A stretch of 64,000 nt of DNA from Bacteroidaceae bacterium (GTDB lineage Bacteria; Bacteroidota; Bacteroidia; Bacteroidales; Bacteroidaceae): the NCBI GenBank assembly GCA_017557635.1, contig JAFYYH010000003.1, positions 59,327 to 123,326 of the forward strand, written 5' to 3'. The position numbers and the translations under genes are program-made. The notes under the pieces were generated by a model that ran no database searches, was not told the DNA's origin, and worked only from the letters and a program-made list of their open reading frames with translations. This document shows, piece after piece, positions 38,150 through 47,612 of this stretch. Each line of letters opens with the position of its first letter. The stretch's first letter is position 1.

Positions 38150-39193
38150 ATGATTGATATACTGACCGAATCGCTGCGCACCGCAGTCCTGGTAACGGGA
38201 CTTGTGGTGATAATGATGATGCTCATCGAGGTGTTCAACGTACGCTCCGACGGACGTATGTTCAGCGGCCTCAGGAACCACCGTGTGGGCCAGGTGCTGC
38301 TGTCGGCGGCGCTGGGTGCCGTACCCGGATGCATGGGCGGATTCGCGTCAGTATCTCTCTATACCCACGGCCTGATCAGTTTCGGCGCGCTGATTGCCAT
38401 GATGATTGCCTCATCGGGCGACGAGGCTTTCGTTATGCTGGCCATGTTTCCCGGCAAGTCTGCCTGGATTTTCCTGATTCTCTTTGTGGTTGCAGTTGCA
38501 GTAGGCCTGCTAGTGGATCTGTTCCGCAGCAAGTACGACGGCTGCCACTCCATGACTGTTCATGATCAGGACCTCGAGCCCCGTCACGAGCACAAACACG
38601 AGCGCCACTACGGCTGGAAACGCATCGTGATGTTCCTGGGCGTTGTGGTCTTTATGGGAGCATTACTCCTGGGCTGGCTTGAGGGTGATGAACCCGAAAC
38701 AACTTCCGGCGGTTTCAACCTCCTCTCAGAAGAGTGGATGTACTGGCTGTTTGCAGCACTGAGTCTTGCCGTACTGGGTATGCTGCTGTTTGCAGGTGAC
38801 CACTTTGTAGAGGAACACCTCTGGGAGCACATTGTAACTCATCACCTGCCAGGCATATTCCTCTGGACATTCGGCACAATCCTTATCTTAGGCATCCTTA
38901 TGTCCCATTTCGACATGGCATCCTGGATAAGTGACAATACAATCCTGATGATTCTGCTGGCCGCTGCCATCGGTATAATCCCCGAGTCCGGCCCGCACCT
39001 GGTGTTCGTATCACTCTACGCCGCCGGCGTAGTTCCGCTGCCTGTCCTCCTGGCAAGTTGCATCAGCCAGGACGGTCACGCCTCTCTACCCCTCCTGGCC
39101 GAGAGCCGCGGCTCGTTCCTTAAAGCCAAACTCATCAACGTAGTTGTGGCCGTTGTCATCGGCCTCATATCAAAAATGGCCATACCTGCGTAA
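38150..39193 (+). CDS. Putative 10-TM heavy-metal exporter (ArsP_2 / putative manganese transporter family)
   Basis: A 347-residue membrane protein with two halves of about five helices each, both carrying a related motif (AVPGCMGGFASVSLYTHGLISFGALIAMM in the first and IIPESGPHLVFVSLYAAGVVPLPVLLASC in the second, given here in part). The cytoplasmic loop at about 150-165 is histidine-rich (RHEHKHERH), consistent with metal binding. The last six residues (KMAIPA) and the stop codon come from the 133-bp repeat copy 2, so insertion of the element has set the C-terminus. It starts 3 bp after the esterase stop. Confidence 0.8.
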   Translation: MIDILTESLRTAVLVTGLVVIMMMLIEVFNVRSDGRMFSGLRNHRVGQVLLSAALGAVPGCMGGFASVSLYTHGLISFGALIAMMIASSGDEAFVMLAMFPGKSAWIFLILFVVAVAVGLLVDLFRSKYDGCHSMTVHDQDLEPRHEHKHERHYGWKRIVMFLGVVVFMGALLLGWLEGDEPETTSGGFNLLSEEWMYWLFAALSLAVLGMLLFAGDHFVEEHLWEHIVTHHLPGIFLWTFGTILILGILMSHFDMASWISDNTILMILLAAAIGIIPESGPHLVFVSLYAAGVVPLPVLLASCISQDGHASLPLLAESRGSFLKAKLINVVVAVVIGLISKMAIPA

Positions 39194-39311
39194 AAGTGGG
39201 TTTAAAACCGTGTTTTCTGCAAGTATGGCCGTAAAATCAGCCATTTTGGGCTTTTTTGCTGCCATACTTGCAGGGAATCGGCCCTACAAGGGTTGTGGCA
39301 ACAGGTATGGC
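39179..39311 (-). repeat. 133-bp MITE-like repeat, copy 2 (inverted)
   Basis: The same length and terminal repeats as copy 1 but in opposite orientation, with about 13 differences. It supplies the stop codon of the metal-exporter gene and ends 5 bp before the leuB stop, again between convergent genes. Shared sequence extends about 5 bp beyond the terminal repeat on one side (GGCCATTTT). Confidence 0.85.
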
Positions 39312-39316
39312 AATAA

Positions 39317-40375
39317 TTACCGCAGTATATAGTCAACGATCCACTGGCCGACCTCGCGGGTGCCGTACTTGGCTCCACCCTCTATTTGGATTTCGGGGGT
39401 GCGGACGTTGGCGTCAAGGGAGGCTTGGACTGCTTTGCGAATCAGTGCGCCCTCCTCGTTAAGGCCGAAATACTCATACAGCATAGCCACGCTCAGTATC
39501 TGAGCCAGCGGGTTGGCGATGTTCAGACCCTTGCCCTGCGGCCATGAACCGTGCACGGGCTCAAAGACGGGAGTGTGATCGCCGGTGGAGGCGCTGGGCA
39601 GCAGACCCATTGAGCCGGTTATGCAGGAGGCCTCATCGGTCAGGATATCACCGAATGTATTCTCAGTTACAATTACATCAAAGAATCGGGGCTCCTGAAT
39701 CATACGCATGGAGGCGTTGTCCACAAACATAAAGTCTGTGGTAACCTCAGGGTACTCCTTCATGATTTCCATTGCAACACGGCGCCACAGACGTGAGCTT
39801 GCCAGCACATTGGCCTTGTCCACAACGGTCAGGTGTTTCTTGCGGGCCAGAGCGTACTTGTAGCCTACGCGCAGTATGCGCTCCACCTCGGCGCGGCTGT
39901 ACAGGTTGGTATCAAACGCCTCATCAGTACCCTCTTTCTTGGGGCCGAAATACATACCGCCGGTAAGCTCGCGGATGCAGATGAAATCGGCACCCTGCAC
40001 AATCTCATCCTTAAGTGGTGACTTGTGTACCAGGCAGTCAAATGTCTCGATGGGACGGATGTTGGCGTACAGACCAAGTTTCTTGCGCATGGCCAGCAGA
40101 CCCTGCTCGGGACGTACCTTTGAGGCCGGGTTGTTGTCATACTTGGGATCACCCACGGCGGCAAACAGCACGGCATCGCAGTCCATGCATGTCTTGAAAG
40201 TCTCCTCGGGGAACGGGTCACCCACAGCGTCAATGGCGTGCGCACCGCAAATGGCCTCGCGGTACTCAACCTCATGTCCGAACTTCTGTGCCACAGCACT
40301 CATTACTGCAACACCCTGTTCCATTATCTCGGGGCCGATGCCATCGCCGGCCAAAACTGCTATCTTCAATTTCAT
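39317..40375 (-). CDS. leuB: 3-isopropylmalate dehydrogenase
   Basis: A 352-residue NAD-dependent beta-decarboxylating dehydrogenase: [18 protein letters not shown] at the start, [26 protein letters not shown], the Lys/Asp substrate region ([23 protein letters not shown]) and the cofactor motif [20 protein letters not shown]. Third step of leucine synthesis; it may also act on the citramalate-derived intermediate toward isoleucine. It overlaps the upstream fusion gene by 4 bp and is last in the leu operon. Confidence 0.96.
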   Translation of the reverse strand: MKLKIAVLAGDGIGPEIMEQGVAVMSAVAQKFGHEVEYREAICGAHAIDAVGDPFPEETFKTCMDCDAVLFAAVGDPKYDNNPASKVRPEQGLLAMRKKLGLYANIRPIETFDCLVHKSPLKDEIVQGADFICIRELTGGMYFGPKKEGTDEAFDTNLYSRAEVERILRVGYKYALARKKHLTVVDKANVLASSRLWRRVAMEIMKEYPEVTTDFMFVDNASMRMIQEPRFFDVIVTENTFGDILTDEASCITGSMGLLPSASTGDHTPVFEPVHGSWPQGKGLNIANPLAQILSVAMLYEYFGLNEEGALIRKAVQASLDANVRTPEIQIEGGAKYGTREVGQWIVDYILR

Positions 40376-42513
40376 AATGTCTCTATCTTATTCATCATTT
40401 TTACTGTAGCCTTGATAGCCGCCTCGGTCTGGTCGGCGTCAAGACCGCGTGTCTTGAACTCGGAACCCTTGAAGCTCCATGTGATTATGGTCTGTACAAA
40501 GGCATCGGTACGGCCTCCGGGCGGGATTGATACCGTATAGTTGGTCAGAACCGGGAAGGGTTTGTCCAGGCTGGCGTATATCTTGCGCAGCGCACGAACA
40601 AATGCATCGTACTGACCGTCACCGGTTGCTGCCTCCTGATATGCCTTGCCATCAATCTCAATCTTGACGGTTGCCTGCGGACGCAGACCCTGAGTCAGGC
40701 TAAGCGAATAGTTCAATATACGTATGCGCTGCTCCTCCTGTTCGTGGTGAAGAACATCATGAACAATGTAAGGGAGGTCATCCTGAGTAACCTGCTCCTT
40801 CTTGACACCCAGTTCAATGATCCTGTCAGTAACCTTGCGCATGGATTCCTCATCCAATTCAATGCCCATGGCCTCCAGATTCATCTGGATATTGGCCTTG
40901 CCGCTGTTCTTGCCCAGCGCATACTCACGCACGCGGCCGAAACGCTCCGGCAGCAGCGCATTATAGTAAAGGTTATCCTTCTTGTCACCATCGGCATGAA
41001 CGCCTGCACACTGGGTAAACACAAACTCACCCACCACAGGCATATTGTGCGGAATATGAATGCCGCTGTCCATCTCAACCTTACGGCTAACCTTGAACAG
41101 GCGGTTCTCATTAAGCCCCGTCTCAACGCCAATCTGGTCCTTGAGCACAGCCATCACGCTGCCCAGCGGCGCATTTCCGGCCCTCTCGCCCAGCCCGTTC
41201 ACGGTCACATGAAGACCCTTCACGCCGGCCTTCACAGCCGCATAGACATTGGCCACAGCCAGGTCATAGTCATTATGTGCGTGGAAATCAAAATGGATAG
41301 CAGGGTAACGCTCCACCATACGGCGGCAGTACTCCAGAGTAGTGTCAGGATTCAGAATGCCCAATGTATCAGGCAGCATCACGCGCTTTACAGGCATCCC
41401 CTTGAGCGCATCCATCAGGTCAAACACGTACTTGGGAGAGCGCTTCATGCCGTTGCTCCAGTCCTCAAGATAGACATTCACCTCCATGCCGCGGCTCACG
41501 GCGTACTCAACGGTGCTGCGGATATCGCGGATATGCTCATCGGCCGTCTTGCCCAACTGCGCGGTCACGTGCTTGAGGCTGCCCTTGCAGAGCAGGTTCA
41601 TTACGTGGCATCCTGCACCCAGAATCCAATCGGCCGAGCGGTTCTGGTCAACAAATCCCAGCACCTCAACGCGACCCAGAAGACCGTTGCGCTGAGCCCA
41701 CTCGGCAATGCCGCGCACGCACTCCTGCTCGCGGTCCGATACCATGGCCGATGCAATCTCCACGCGGTCAACGTTCAGGTCCGACAGCAGCGACTGGGCA
41801 ATGCTCAGCTTCTCCTGATTAGAGAAACTTACGCCCGATGTCTGCTCACCGTCACGCAGCGTGGTATCCAGAATCTCAATGTAGCGACCGCGAATGGCAC
41901 GGCCCTCATAAGCCTCGATGTCACTCTTGCGGCTCAGCAGGTAATCAATATCGTCAAAGCCGTTCAGAAGGCAGTGCTTCTTATAGGCGTCAATCTCAAA
42001 CTTCTCACTGTGACCGGTTGCCAGATTGGTAACGGTCTGACTCTCCAGATCCACCCTGACAACGCTACCGGCATCCTTCTTTATGCTTGCAAGCAGCTCG
42101 TCACGGAACTTGGTGCTCACGGTAACCGGCAGCACAAAGCAGTTCAGCAGGTTTCCGCGATGGATATCGGCAAAACGGTCCGATATCACCACCCTAATAC
42201 CGTATCCGGCAATAGCCCATGCGGCATGCTCGCGGCTTGAACCCGATCCCCAGTTGGTGCCGGCCACCACAATCTCATGGCAGCCCTTGCTGGGACGCTC
42301 GCTGTACTCGGGACGGTTCAGCACAAAGTCACTCTTGGGAGTGCCATCGGCCCCGAAACGCAGGTCATGCATGAATGCATCACCAAAATAGCCCAGGTCA
42401 CGGGTGGTGGCAGACATGTATCGGGCCGGTATGATAAGATCCGTGTTACAGTTGTCTATGTTGATTGGAATGCAGGTTGATTCCACTATGCTCATTTTCT
42501 TTTCCATAGTCAC
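40372..42513 (-). CDS. Fusion of isopropylmalate isomerase small subunit (LeuD) and a citramalate/isopropylmalate synthase-type enzyme
   Basis: A continuous 713-residue frame. Residues 1-200 are LeuD ([40 protein letters not shown]). From about residue 208 a second complete enzyme begins ([23 protein letters not shown] split), with the HMGL-like catalytic barrel and metal-binding [12 protein letters not shown] (about 412). A LeuA-type regulatory dimer domain follows at about 570-713. The second part resembles the citramalate/alpha-isopropylmalate synthase found next to leuD in Bacteroidota, normally as a separate gene of about 500 aa. No stop, frameshift or start-like break was found at the junction. 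The citramalate route would give 2-oxobutyrate for isoleucine. Confidence 0.88.
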   Translation of the reverse strand: MTMEKKMSIVESTCIPINIDNCNTDLIIPARYMSATTRDLGYFGDAFMHDLRFGADGTPKSDFVLNRPEYSERPSKGCHEIVVAGTNWGSGSSREHAAWAIAGYGIRVVISDRFADIHRGNLLNCFVLPVTVSTKFRDELLASIKKDAGSVVRVDLESQTVTNLATGHSEKFEIDAYKKHCLLNGFDDIDYLLSRKSDIEAYEGRAIRGRYIEILDTTLRDGEQTSGVSFSNQEKLSIAQSLLSDLNVDRVEIASAMVSDREQECVRGIAEWAQRNGLLGRVEVLGFVDQNRSADWILGAGCHVMNLLCKGSLKHVTAQLGKTADEHIRDIRSTVEYAVSRGMEVNVYLEDWSNGMKRSPKYVFDLMDALKGMPVKRVMLPDTLGILNPDTTLEYCRRMVERYPAIHFDFHAHNDYDLAVANVYAAVKAGVKGLHVTVNGLGERAGNAPLGSVMAVLKDQIGVETGLNENRLFKVSRKVEMDSGIHIPHNMPVVGEFVFTQCAGVHADGDKKDNLYYNALLPERFGRVREYALGKNSGKANIQMNLEAMGIELDEESMRKVTDRIIELGVKKEQVTQDDLPYIVHDVLHHEQEEQRIRILNYSLSLTQGLRPQATVKIEIDGKAYQEAATGDGQYDAFVRALRKIYASLDKPFPVLTNYTVSIPPGGRTDAFVQTIITWSFKGSEFKTRGLDADQTEAAIKATVKMMNKIETL

Positions 42514-43904
42514 AAGAGTTTACGGGGGTCAGTTATAACACCTGTCACGGCGCTTGCAGCAACAGTCAGAGGGCTGGCCAGCACCGTTCTGGCGCCGGGT
42601 CCCTGACGGCCCACAAAGTTACGGTTGGAGGTCGATATGCAGAGTTTTCCTGCGGGAACCTTATCGGGGTTCATAGCCAGGCAAGCGGAGCATGAAGGCA
42701 GACGCAGTTCAAAACCGGCCTCCTCAAGCACCTTGTCCAGACCCTCCTCAATGATTTGCTTACGAACGGCCCACGAACCCGGAACCAGCCAAGCCGTCAC
42801 ACCGGGAGCCTTGCGTCGGCCCTGAACCACGCTTGCAAAAGCGCGAAAATCCTCAATGCGGCCGTTGGTGCAGGCACCCAGGAAACACCAGTCAATTGGC
42901 GTACCCTCCAGTTTCTGTCCGGGCTTGAACTGCATGTAGTCCAGCTGGACCTTCAACTGCTCACGCTCCTGCTCCGAAACTGATTCATAAGTGGGGACCC
43001 ATCCGTCCACCGCAATACCCGCACCCGGATTGGTACCGTAGGTAATACGCGGTGCAATGTCATCGGCATAATATGTAACCTCCTTGTCAAATACTGCGTC
43101 ATCATCGCTGCGCAACTGGCTCCACTGGCGCACGGCGACATCCCAATCGGCCCCCTTGGGAGCATACTCGCGACCCTTCAGATAGGCAAACGTAGTCTCA
43201 TCGGGGGCAATCAGACCGGCACGGCTGCCCATCTCGATAGAGAGATTTGACAGCGTCAGGCGGCCCTCCATGCTCATATTGCGAATAACCCGTCCGGCAT
43301 ACTCAACAGCATATCCCGTCGCACCCGAAGTAGTCATCTGAGCCATGATATAGAGCGCCACGTCCTTTGCGGTCACGCCCTTACCGAGCTCACCCTCTAT
43401 ATTGATGCGCATGGTCTTGGGCTTGCGCTGCAGTATGCACTGTGAAGCCAGCACCTGAGCGACCTCGGATGTGCCTATGCCCATTGCGATTGCACCAATT
43501 GCACCGTGGGTCGATGTATGCGAATCGCCGCACACAATGGTCATGCCCGGCAGTGAAAGGCCCTTCTCCGGACCCACCACATGAATGATTCCGTTATCGG
43601 GACTGCCCAGACCAAAGCACCTTATACCAAACTCACGGCAGTTCTTCTCAAGAGTCTCAACCTGCTTGCGGCCCACCGGATCATCAATGCGGTCGGCGCA
43701 GTCAGACTGCGTATTATGGTCAGGCATTGCAACCACACGCTCCGGACGCAACACGCCGCAACCCTTTTCACGAATGGTATCGAACGCCTGCGGGGTTGTA
43801 ACCTCGTGGCAGTACAGACGGTCTATGTACAACTGTGTGGGACCGTCGGGGATTGCCTGCACTACATGCGCATCCCATATCTTGTCAAACAGCGTCTTGC
43901 CCAT
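42510..43904 (-). CDS. leuC: 3-isopropylmalate dehydratase large subunit
   Basis: A 464-residue aconitase-family protein. The [4Fe-4S] cysteines are in [15 protein letters not shown] (about 346) and [14 protein letters not shown] (about 406-409). [15 protein letters not shown] and [20 protein letters not shown] are family motifs. It isomerises 2- to 3-isopropylmalate with the LeuD part of the next gene. It overlaps leuA by 20 bp and the LeuD fusion by 4 bp. Confidence 0.97.
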   Translation of the reverse strand: MGKTLFDKIWDAHVVQAIPDGPTQLYIDRLYCHEVTTPQAFDTIREKGCGVLRPERVVAMPDHNTQSDCADRIDDPVGRKQVETLEKNCREFGIRCFGLGSPDNGIIHVVGPEKGLSLPGMTIVCGDSHTSTHGAIGAIAMGIGTSEVAQVLASQCILQRKPKTMRINIEGELGKGVTAKDVALYIMAQMTTSGATGYAVEYAGRVIRNMSMEGRLTLSNLSIEMGSRAGLIAPDETTFAYLKGREYAPKGADWDVAVRQWSQLRSDDDAVFDKEVTYYADDIAPRITYGTNPGAGIAVDGWVPTYESVSEQEREQLKVQLDYMQFKPGQKLEGTPIDWCFLGACTNGRIEDFRAFASVVQGRRKAPGVTAWLVPGSWAVRKQIIEEGLDKVLEEAGFELRLPSCSACLAMNPDKVPAGKLCISTSNRNFVGRQGPGARTVLASPLTVAASAVTGVITDPRKLL

Positions 43905-45411
43905 CGTTCTCCGGTCTGAATTTGTTTATGCAATCTATATACGCCTCCACGCTGGCGGTAACGATATCCGTATCGGATCCGAAACCGTAATAGAGGTGGT
44001 TGTCATTCTCAACCTGCATGTGCACCTTACAGGCATCATCTGAGCCCTTGGAGAGAGCCTGGATGGTCATCTCCTTAAGTGTCATGGTGCGCTTTATGAT
44101 CTTCTTGAGTGCCTTGATGGATGCATCCAGCGGTCCGTTTCCGGTCGATGAAGCGTCAAACATCTCGCCGTCCACGCTCAGACGTATCGTAGCATCAGGC
44201 ACGACACCCTTACCCGTAGTAACCTCCAGAGCCTCCAGACGGACATGTTTCTTGGCCGATAAGTCCGCACCGGCAAGCATCAGGATATCATCATCGTTCA
44301 GCTCCTTCTTCTTGTCGGCAAGCTTGAGGAACGCCTCATATATGCGGTTCATTGCAATGGCATCAACCTTTATGCCAAGTGCAGTGAGACGATGCTTGAG
44401 TGCTGCACGTCCAGACCTTGCGGTCAGTACTATATTTGCCTCTTCAAGGCCGATATCCTTGGGATCGATGATCTCATATGTGCTGGTGTTCTTGAGCACG
44501 CCGTCCTGATGTATGCCGCTTGAATGGGCAAACGCGTTTCGGCCCACAATGGCCTTGTTGAACTGCACCGGCATGCTCATGAGTGATGATACCAGACGGC
44601 TGGCGGCGGTTATTCTCTGGGTGTTGATTCCGCACTCATACGGTAAGCTATGATGGCACTTGAGTATCATTGCAATCTCCTCAAGTGATGTGTTTCCGGC
44701 TCTCTCGCCCACTCCGTTTATGGTAACCTCAACCTGACGGGCTCCGTTCAGGATTCCGCTCATGGTATTGGCGGTAGCCATACCCAGGTCATTATGGCAG
44801 TGTGTAGAGAGTATGGCCTTTCCGTTGGCCAGACCATCTACATGCTCCATCAGGTACTTTATCTTGGCTCCGAACTCATCGGGCAGACAGTAACCTGTGG
44901 TATCGGGTATGTTTATTATGGTGGCGCCGGCCTTGATGGCAGCCTCGGCCACACGTGCCAGGTATTCATTATCAGTACGGCCGGCATCCTCGGCGTAGAA
45001 CTCCACCTCACAGCGCTTGGACGCTGCATACTTTACGGCTGCCACGGCACGCTCCAGGATCTCCTCACGTGTGCTGTTGAACTTGTATCGGATGTGTTCA
45101 TCACTGGTACCTATTCCGGTGTGGATTCGCTTTAGCTTGGCGTACTGCAGGGCTGCAGCGGCGGCGTCTATATCGGCCTCAACCGCACGGGTCAGGGCGC
45201 AGATAATGGGGTTCGATACCGCTTTTGAAATCTCAACTACTGAGTTGAAATCACCCGGGCTGCTTACCGGGAATCCCGCCTCAATCACATCCACGCCCAG
45301 CTGCTCCAATTGGCGAGCCACCTCAATCTTTTCGATCGTGTTCAACTGGCATCCCGGGACCTGTTCGCCGTCCCGGAGTGTAGTGTCAAAGAAAATGATC
45401 CTGTCTGACAT
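43885..45411 (-). CDS. leuA: 2-isopropylmalate synthase
   Basis: A 508-residue enzyme for the first committed step of leucine synthesis. [16 protein letters not shown] at the start, [14 protein letters not shown] for metal binding, [13 protein letters not shown], and the C-terminal regulatory dimer domain (about 370-508, including [19 protein letters not shown]) identify it. It is the first gene of the operon and lies 31 bp after the attenuator hairpin. The length is normal. Confidence 0.96.
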   Translation of the reverse strand: MSDRIIFFDTTLRDGEQVPGCQLNTIEKIEVARQLEQLGVDVIEAGFPVSSPGDFNSVVEISKAVSNPIICALTRAVEADIDAAAAALQYAKLKRIHTGIGTSDEHIRYKFNSTREEILERAVAAVKYAASKRCEVEFYAEDAGRTDNEYLARVAEAAIKAGATIINIPDTTGYCLPDEFGAKIKYLMEHVDGLANGKAILSTHCHNDLGMATANTMSGILNGARQVEVTINGVGERAGNTSLEEIAMILKCHHSLPYECGINTQRITAASRLVSSLMSMPVQFNKAIVGRNAFAHSSGIHQDGVLKNTSTYEIIDPKDIGLEEANIVLTARSGRAALKHRLTALGIKVDAIAMNRIYEAFLKLADKKKELNDDDILMLAGADLSAKKHVRLEALEVTTGKGVVPDATIRLSVDGEMFDASSTGNGPLDASIKALKKIIKRTMTLKEMTIQALSKGSDDACKVHMQVENDNHLYYGFGSDTDIVTASVEAYIDCINKFRPENDGQDAV

Positions 45412-45440
45412 TTTGTATAATTAGTTAATGTTGGTCAAAC

Positions 45441-45476
45441 AAAAAAGCCTCTCTCACATCTGTGAGAAAGGCTTTT
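45441..45476 (-). terminator. Attenuator (leader terminator) of the leu operon
   Basis: On the minus strand AAAAGCCT and TCTCACA pair with TGTGAGA and AGGCTTTT around a GA loop, giving a stem of about 17 bp, followed by a run of T. It lies between the leader peptide stop (45508) and leuA (45411), which is where a transcription attenuator belongs. Confidence 0.88.
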
Positions 45477-45507
45477 GCATTTATTCCTATTGTTTCAGAT
45501 ATATGCG

Positions 45508-45573
45508 TCAGGCTTCCTCACACCGGCAGTCCGGAATGATAATGGAAATAATAATGAAGCCCTGCAGTCGCAT
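45508..45573 (-). CDS. Isoleucine-rich leader peptide of the leu operon (21 aa)
   Basis: The frame starts at an ATG (complement of 45571-45573) and reads MRLQGFIIISIIIPDCRCEEA, then TGA; seven residues in the middle hold six Ile codons (ATT ATT ATT TCC ATT ATC ATT). An AGAAAGA stretch lies 4-5 nt upstream of the start. It sits between a Bacteroides promoter and a strong terminator hairpin. Ribosome stalling at the Ile codons when charged tRNA-Ile is scarce would favour readthrough into leuA. The Ile content fits the presence of a citramalate-type synthase in the operon. Confidence 0.8.
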   Translation of the reverse strand: MRLQGFIIISIIIPDCRCEEA

Positions 45574-45606
45574 AAATCTTTCTAGTCGTTTTCTCTTAAA
45601 TCGGCG

Positions 45607-45637
45607 CAAAGATAAACACACAAATCAAAACGAACAA
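45607..45637 (-). promoter_or_regulatory. Promoter of the leu operon
   Basis: The complement of 45607-45614 reads TATCTTTG (-7). A TTG-containing -33 box lies 20 bp further upstream (45635-45638). The transcript would start about 25 nt before the leader peptide. Confidence 0.65.
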
Positions 45638-45653
45638 CTTATCATCCGATTTT

Positions 45654-45685
45654 TTTGTTTTTCATGATTACATTATATATCTTTG
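45654..45685 (+). promoter_or_regulatory. Promoter of the hipBA-peptidase-kinase-PqqD-ABC operon
   Basis: TTTG at 45654-45657, 20 bp, then TATCTTTG at 45678-45685 is a perfect Bacteroides promoter. It is divergent from and almost adjacent to the leu promoter. The leader to the hipB ATG is about 30 nt. Confidence 0.75.
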
Positions 45686-45722
45686 TAATTGATAATATTT
45701 GATTCTTTTACTAATAGATTAA

Positions 45723-46061
45723 ATGGATACAAATAATATATTATCACTTCTTGACGAATATGTTATGGAATCGGCCGATGATATAGCAATCAAAATGGCA
45801 CATGATTTCAGGAACAGAAGAATCGAGAAAAACCTGACCCGTGAACAAATTGCAGAGCAGGCACAGGTTGCCGTCAGCAACATAGTACGCTTTGAGCAGA
45901 AGGGTCTTATCTCATTAAAGAATCTGATAGCCATTGCAACGGTTTTGAATTACACATCTGAGATAAAGAGTATATTCCAAACCCCCAAATATGCAACCAT
46001 GGAAGAGTTGACACAGATACGTCGCAACACCGGCAAGAAGAAAGCCCATAAAATAGTATGA
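45723..46061 (+). CDS. hipB: HipB-like HTH antitoxin/regulator
   Basis: A 112-residue XRE-type helix-turn-helix protein (NRRIEKNLTREQIAEQAQVAVSNIVRFEQKG, about residues 27-57, split). It is followed after 4 bp by a HipA-like kinase, so it is the expected HipB antitoxin and autorepressor. The N-terminus (LLDEYVMESADDIAIKMAHDF) is a helical extension and the C-terminus is basic. As first gene it may regulate the whole downstream six-gene operon. Confidence 0.87.
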   Translation: MDTNNILSLLDEYVMESADDIAIKMAHDFRNRRIEKNLTREQIAEQAQVAVSNIVRFEQKGLISLKNLIAIATVLNYTSEIKSIFQTPKYATMEELTQIRRNTGKKKAHKIV

Positions 46062-46065
46062 CCGC

Positions 46066-47169
46066 ATGGACAGACTTACAGTGAAATACCACGACCGTAC
46101 AGTGGGAACGCTCTCACTTACCCCCGACAATAAGCTGTGCGCATTTGAATATGACAACAGCTGGTTGGCCGACGGATTCAGCATTTCACCTTTGGAATTG
46201 CCTTTGCGTCAAGGATTGTTTATTGCCAAACCGCAACCTTTTGGTGGTAATTTTGGCATTTTTGAGGATAGTCTGCCCGATGGTTACGGCCGGTACCTGC
46301 TTCATAAGGAGTTGATGCGCCAAGGCATCAATGACTCAAACCTTTCATCTATTGACCGCTTGAGTATGGTTGGAACTAACGGGATGGGCGCTTTGACCTA
46401 TCATCCACAGACAAATATCCATCTGGAAAACCAGAACCTTGATTTCGACCTGCTGCAAGCCAAGGCACTTGAAGTTCTCAAGGAGAAGCAGGACACTGAT
46501 GCAGGACTGCTTTTATACAACAGCGGCAACAGTGGCGGCGCTCGCCCCAAAGCAGTTTTCAGCGATGTACACGGTCATTGGCTTGTCAAGTTCCGTCACA
46601 CATATGACCCTCTTGACATGGGCCGTCAGGAATATCATTACAACGAGATAGCCCGCAAGTGCGGCATTCAGGTTCCTGATTTCAGGCTAATAAACGACAA
46701 GTATTTTGCTACGCGCCGTTTTGACATCGGACCGGATAACCAACGGATTCATACCGCCACTGCCGGCGGACTGTTGTGTGTGTCAATGTCAGCACCCGTA
46801 CTTGACTATAACAATCTACTTGCACTGACCGGATATCTGACCCAAAACCCGTATGATGTGGAACAGATGTTCAGGCGCATGGTATTCAACTATCTGACAC
46901 AAAACAAGGATGACCATAGCAAAAACTTCAGTTTCATCATTCAGTGCACAGACAATGGCCAATACCGCTGGCACCTTGCGCCCGCTTATGACCTGACTCT
47001 ATGTACCGAAGGATACAACGGAGAGCATGCCACCTCGGTGAACGGGACAGGACATCCTGCTCTTGATGATTTTGTAGCAGCAGGAACCAGAGTCAAGATA
47101 AAAAAACAACGTTGTCTGGAAATATACGATGAGATATACTCATCTTGCGGAGACATTCTATCCATATGA
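46066..47169 (+). CDS. hipA: HipA-like serine/threonine kinase toxin
   Basis: A 367-residue single-chain HipA. An N-terminal HipA_N-type domain (GTLSLTPDNKLCAFEYD ... GFSISPLELPLRQG ... FGIFEDSLPDGYGRYLL) leads to the kinase domain. The P-loop-like GNSGGARPKAVF is at about 153, the catalytic Asp region NKDDHSKNFSF at about 279, and the metal-binding APAYDLTL at about 306. E. coli HipA phosphorylates GltX and causes persistence; the target here is unknown. The stop codon overlaps the next start (ATGA), coupling the kinase to a peptidase-PqqD-exporter cassette, which is not usual for hipBA. Confidence 0.9.
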   Translation: MDRLTVKYHDRTVGTLSLTPDNKLCAFEYDNSWLADGFSISPLELPLRQGLFIAKPQPFGGNFGIFEDSLPDGYGRYLLHKELMRQGINDSNLSSIDRLSMVGTNGMGALTYHPQTNIHLENQNLDFDLLQAKALEVLKEKQDTDAGLLLYNSGNSGGARPKAVFSDVHGHWLVKFRHTYDPLDMGRQEYHYNEIARKCGIQVPDFRLINDKYFATRRFDIGPDNQRIHTATAGGLLCVSMSAPVLDYNNLLALTGYLTQNPYDVEQMFRRMVFNYLTQNKDDHSKNFSFIIQCTDNGQYRWHLAPAYDLTLCTEGYNGEHATSVNGTGHPALDDFVAAGTRVKIKKQRCLEIYDEIYSSCGDILSI

Positions 47170-47612
47170 CCGATGAGATTATCATAAAAGAGGCTGTCCG
47201 ATTGGTAGCAGACGGAGTAAGCGTAACCTTCCCGGTTAAGGGACGGAGCATGATTCCGTTTATAATAGGCGGGCGAGAAAGCGTAATCCTGCAGCAGCCC
47301 GCAAATCTCAAGGTCGGGCATGTGGTTCTTGCTCGGGTTGGCCCGGAGCGATACGTAGTTCACCGCATAATACGAATCAGTCCCGATGGACGAATTACCC
47401 TTATGGGAGATGGAAACATTCGCGGCACCGAAAACTGCAAAGAAAAGGATATCTTGGCCCGCGCCACCCATGTGGTTGATTCACAGGACAGGCGGCGTCC
47501 TTTGGATTCACGCGGACAACTGTTTAAAGCCAAGATATGGTTTTTTATCCGCCCTTTGCGCCGATATCTGCTTGCCGGTATGCGTTTACTCAAACCAAGT
47601 ATCTATAAATGA
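47166..47612 (+). CDS. S26-type (SipW/ER-like) signal peptidase-like protein
   Basis: A 148-residue protein from the ATG at 47166, chosen for its 4-bp overlap with hipA; an upstream ATG at 47145 is possible. Box B is VKGRSMIPFI with the catalytic Ser (about residue 28), box D is RYVVHRIIRI (about 62-71) with His in the place of the usual Lys, and box E is LMGDGNIRG. A Ser/His dyad is the mark of SipW/Sec11-type enzymes. There is no N-terminal membrane helix; the C-terminus is basic and partly hydrophobic (IRPLRRYLLAGMRLL). It could remove a leader peptide. It overlaps the kinase gene by 4 bp. Confidence 0.85.
   Translation: MTDEIIIKEAVRLVADGVSVTFPVKGRSMIPFIIGGRESVILQQPANLKVGHVVLARVGPERYVVHRIIRISPDGRITLMGDGNIRGTENCKEKDILARATHVVDSQDRRRPLDSRGQLFKAKIWFFIRPLRRYLLAGMRLLKPSIYK

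Noticed and set aside
39179-39311. Small protein encoded by the 133-bp repeat (frame MAVKSAIL...)
   Set aside because: The frame is open in both copies but has no ribosome site, ends differently in each and depends on flanking DNA; the element is better explained by its inverted repeats.
40744-42240. 498-codon + strand frame
   Set aside because: Antisense shadow of the LeuD-synthase fusion; composition rich in His, Gln and Leu with no family motif.
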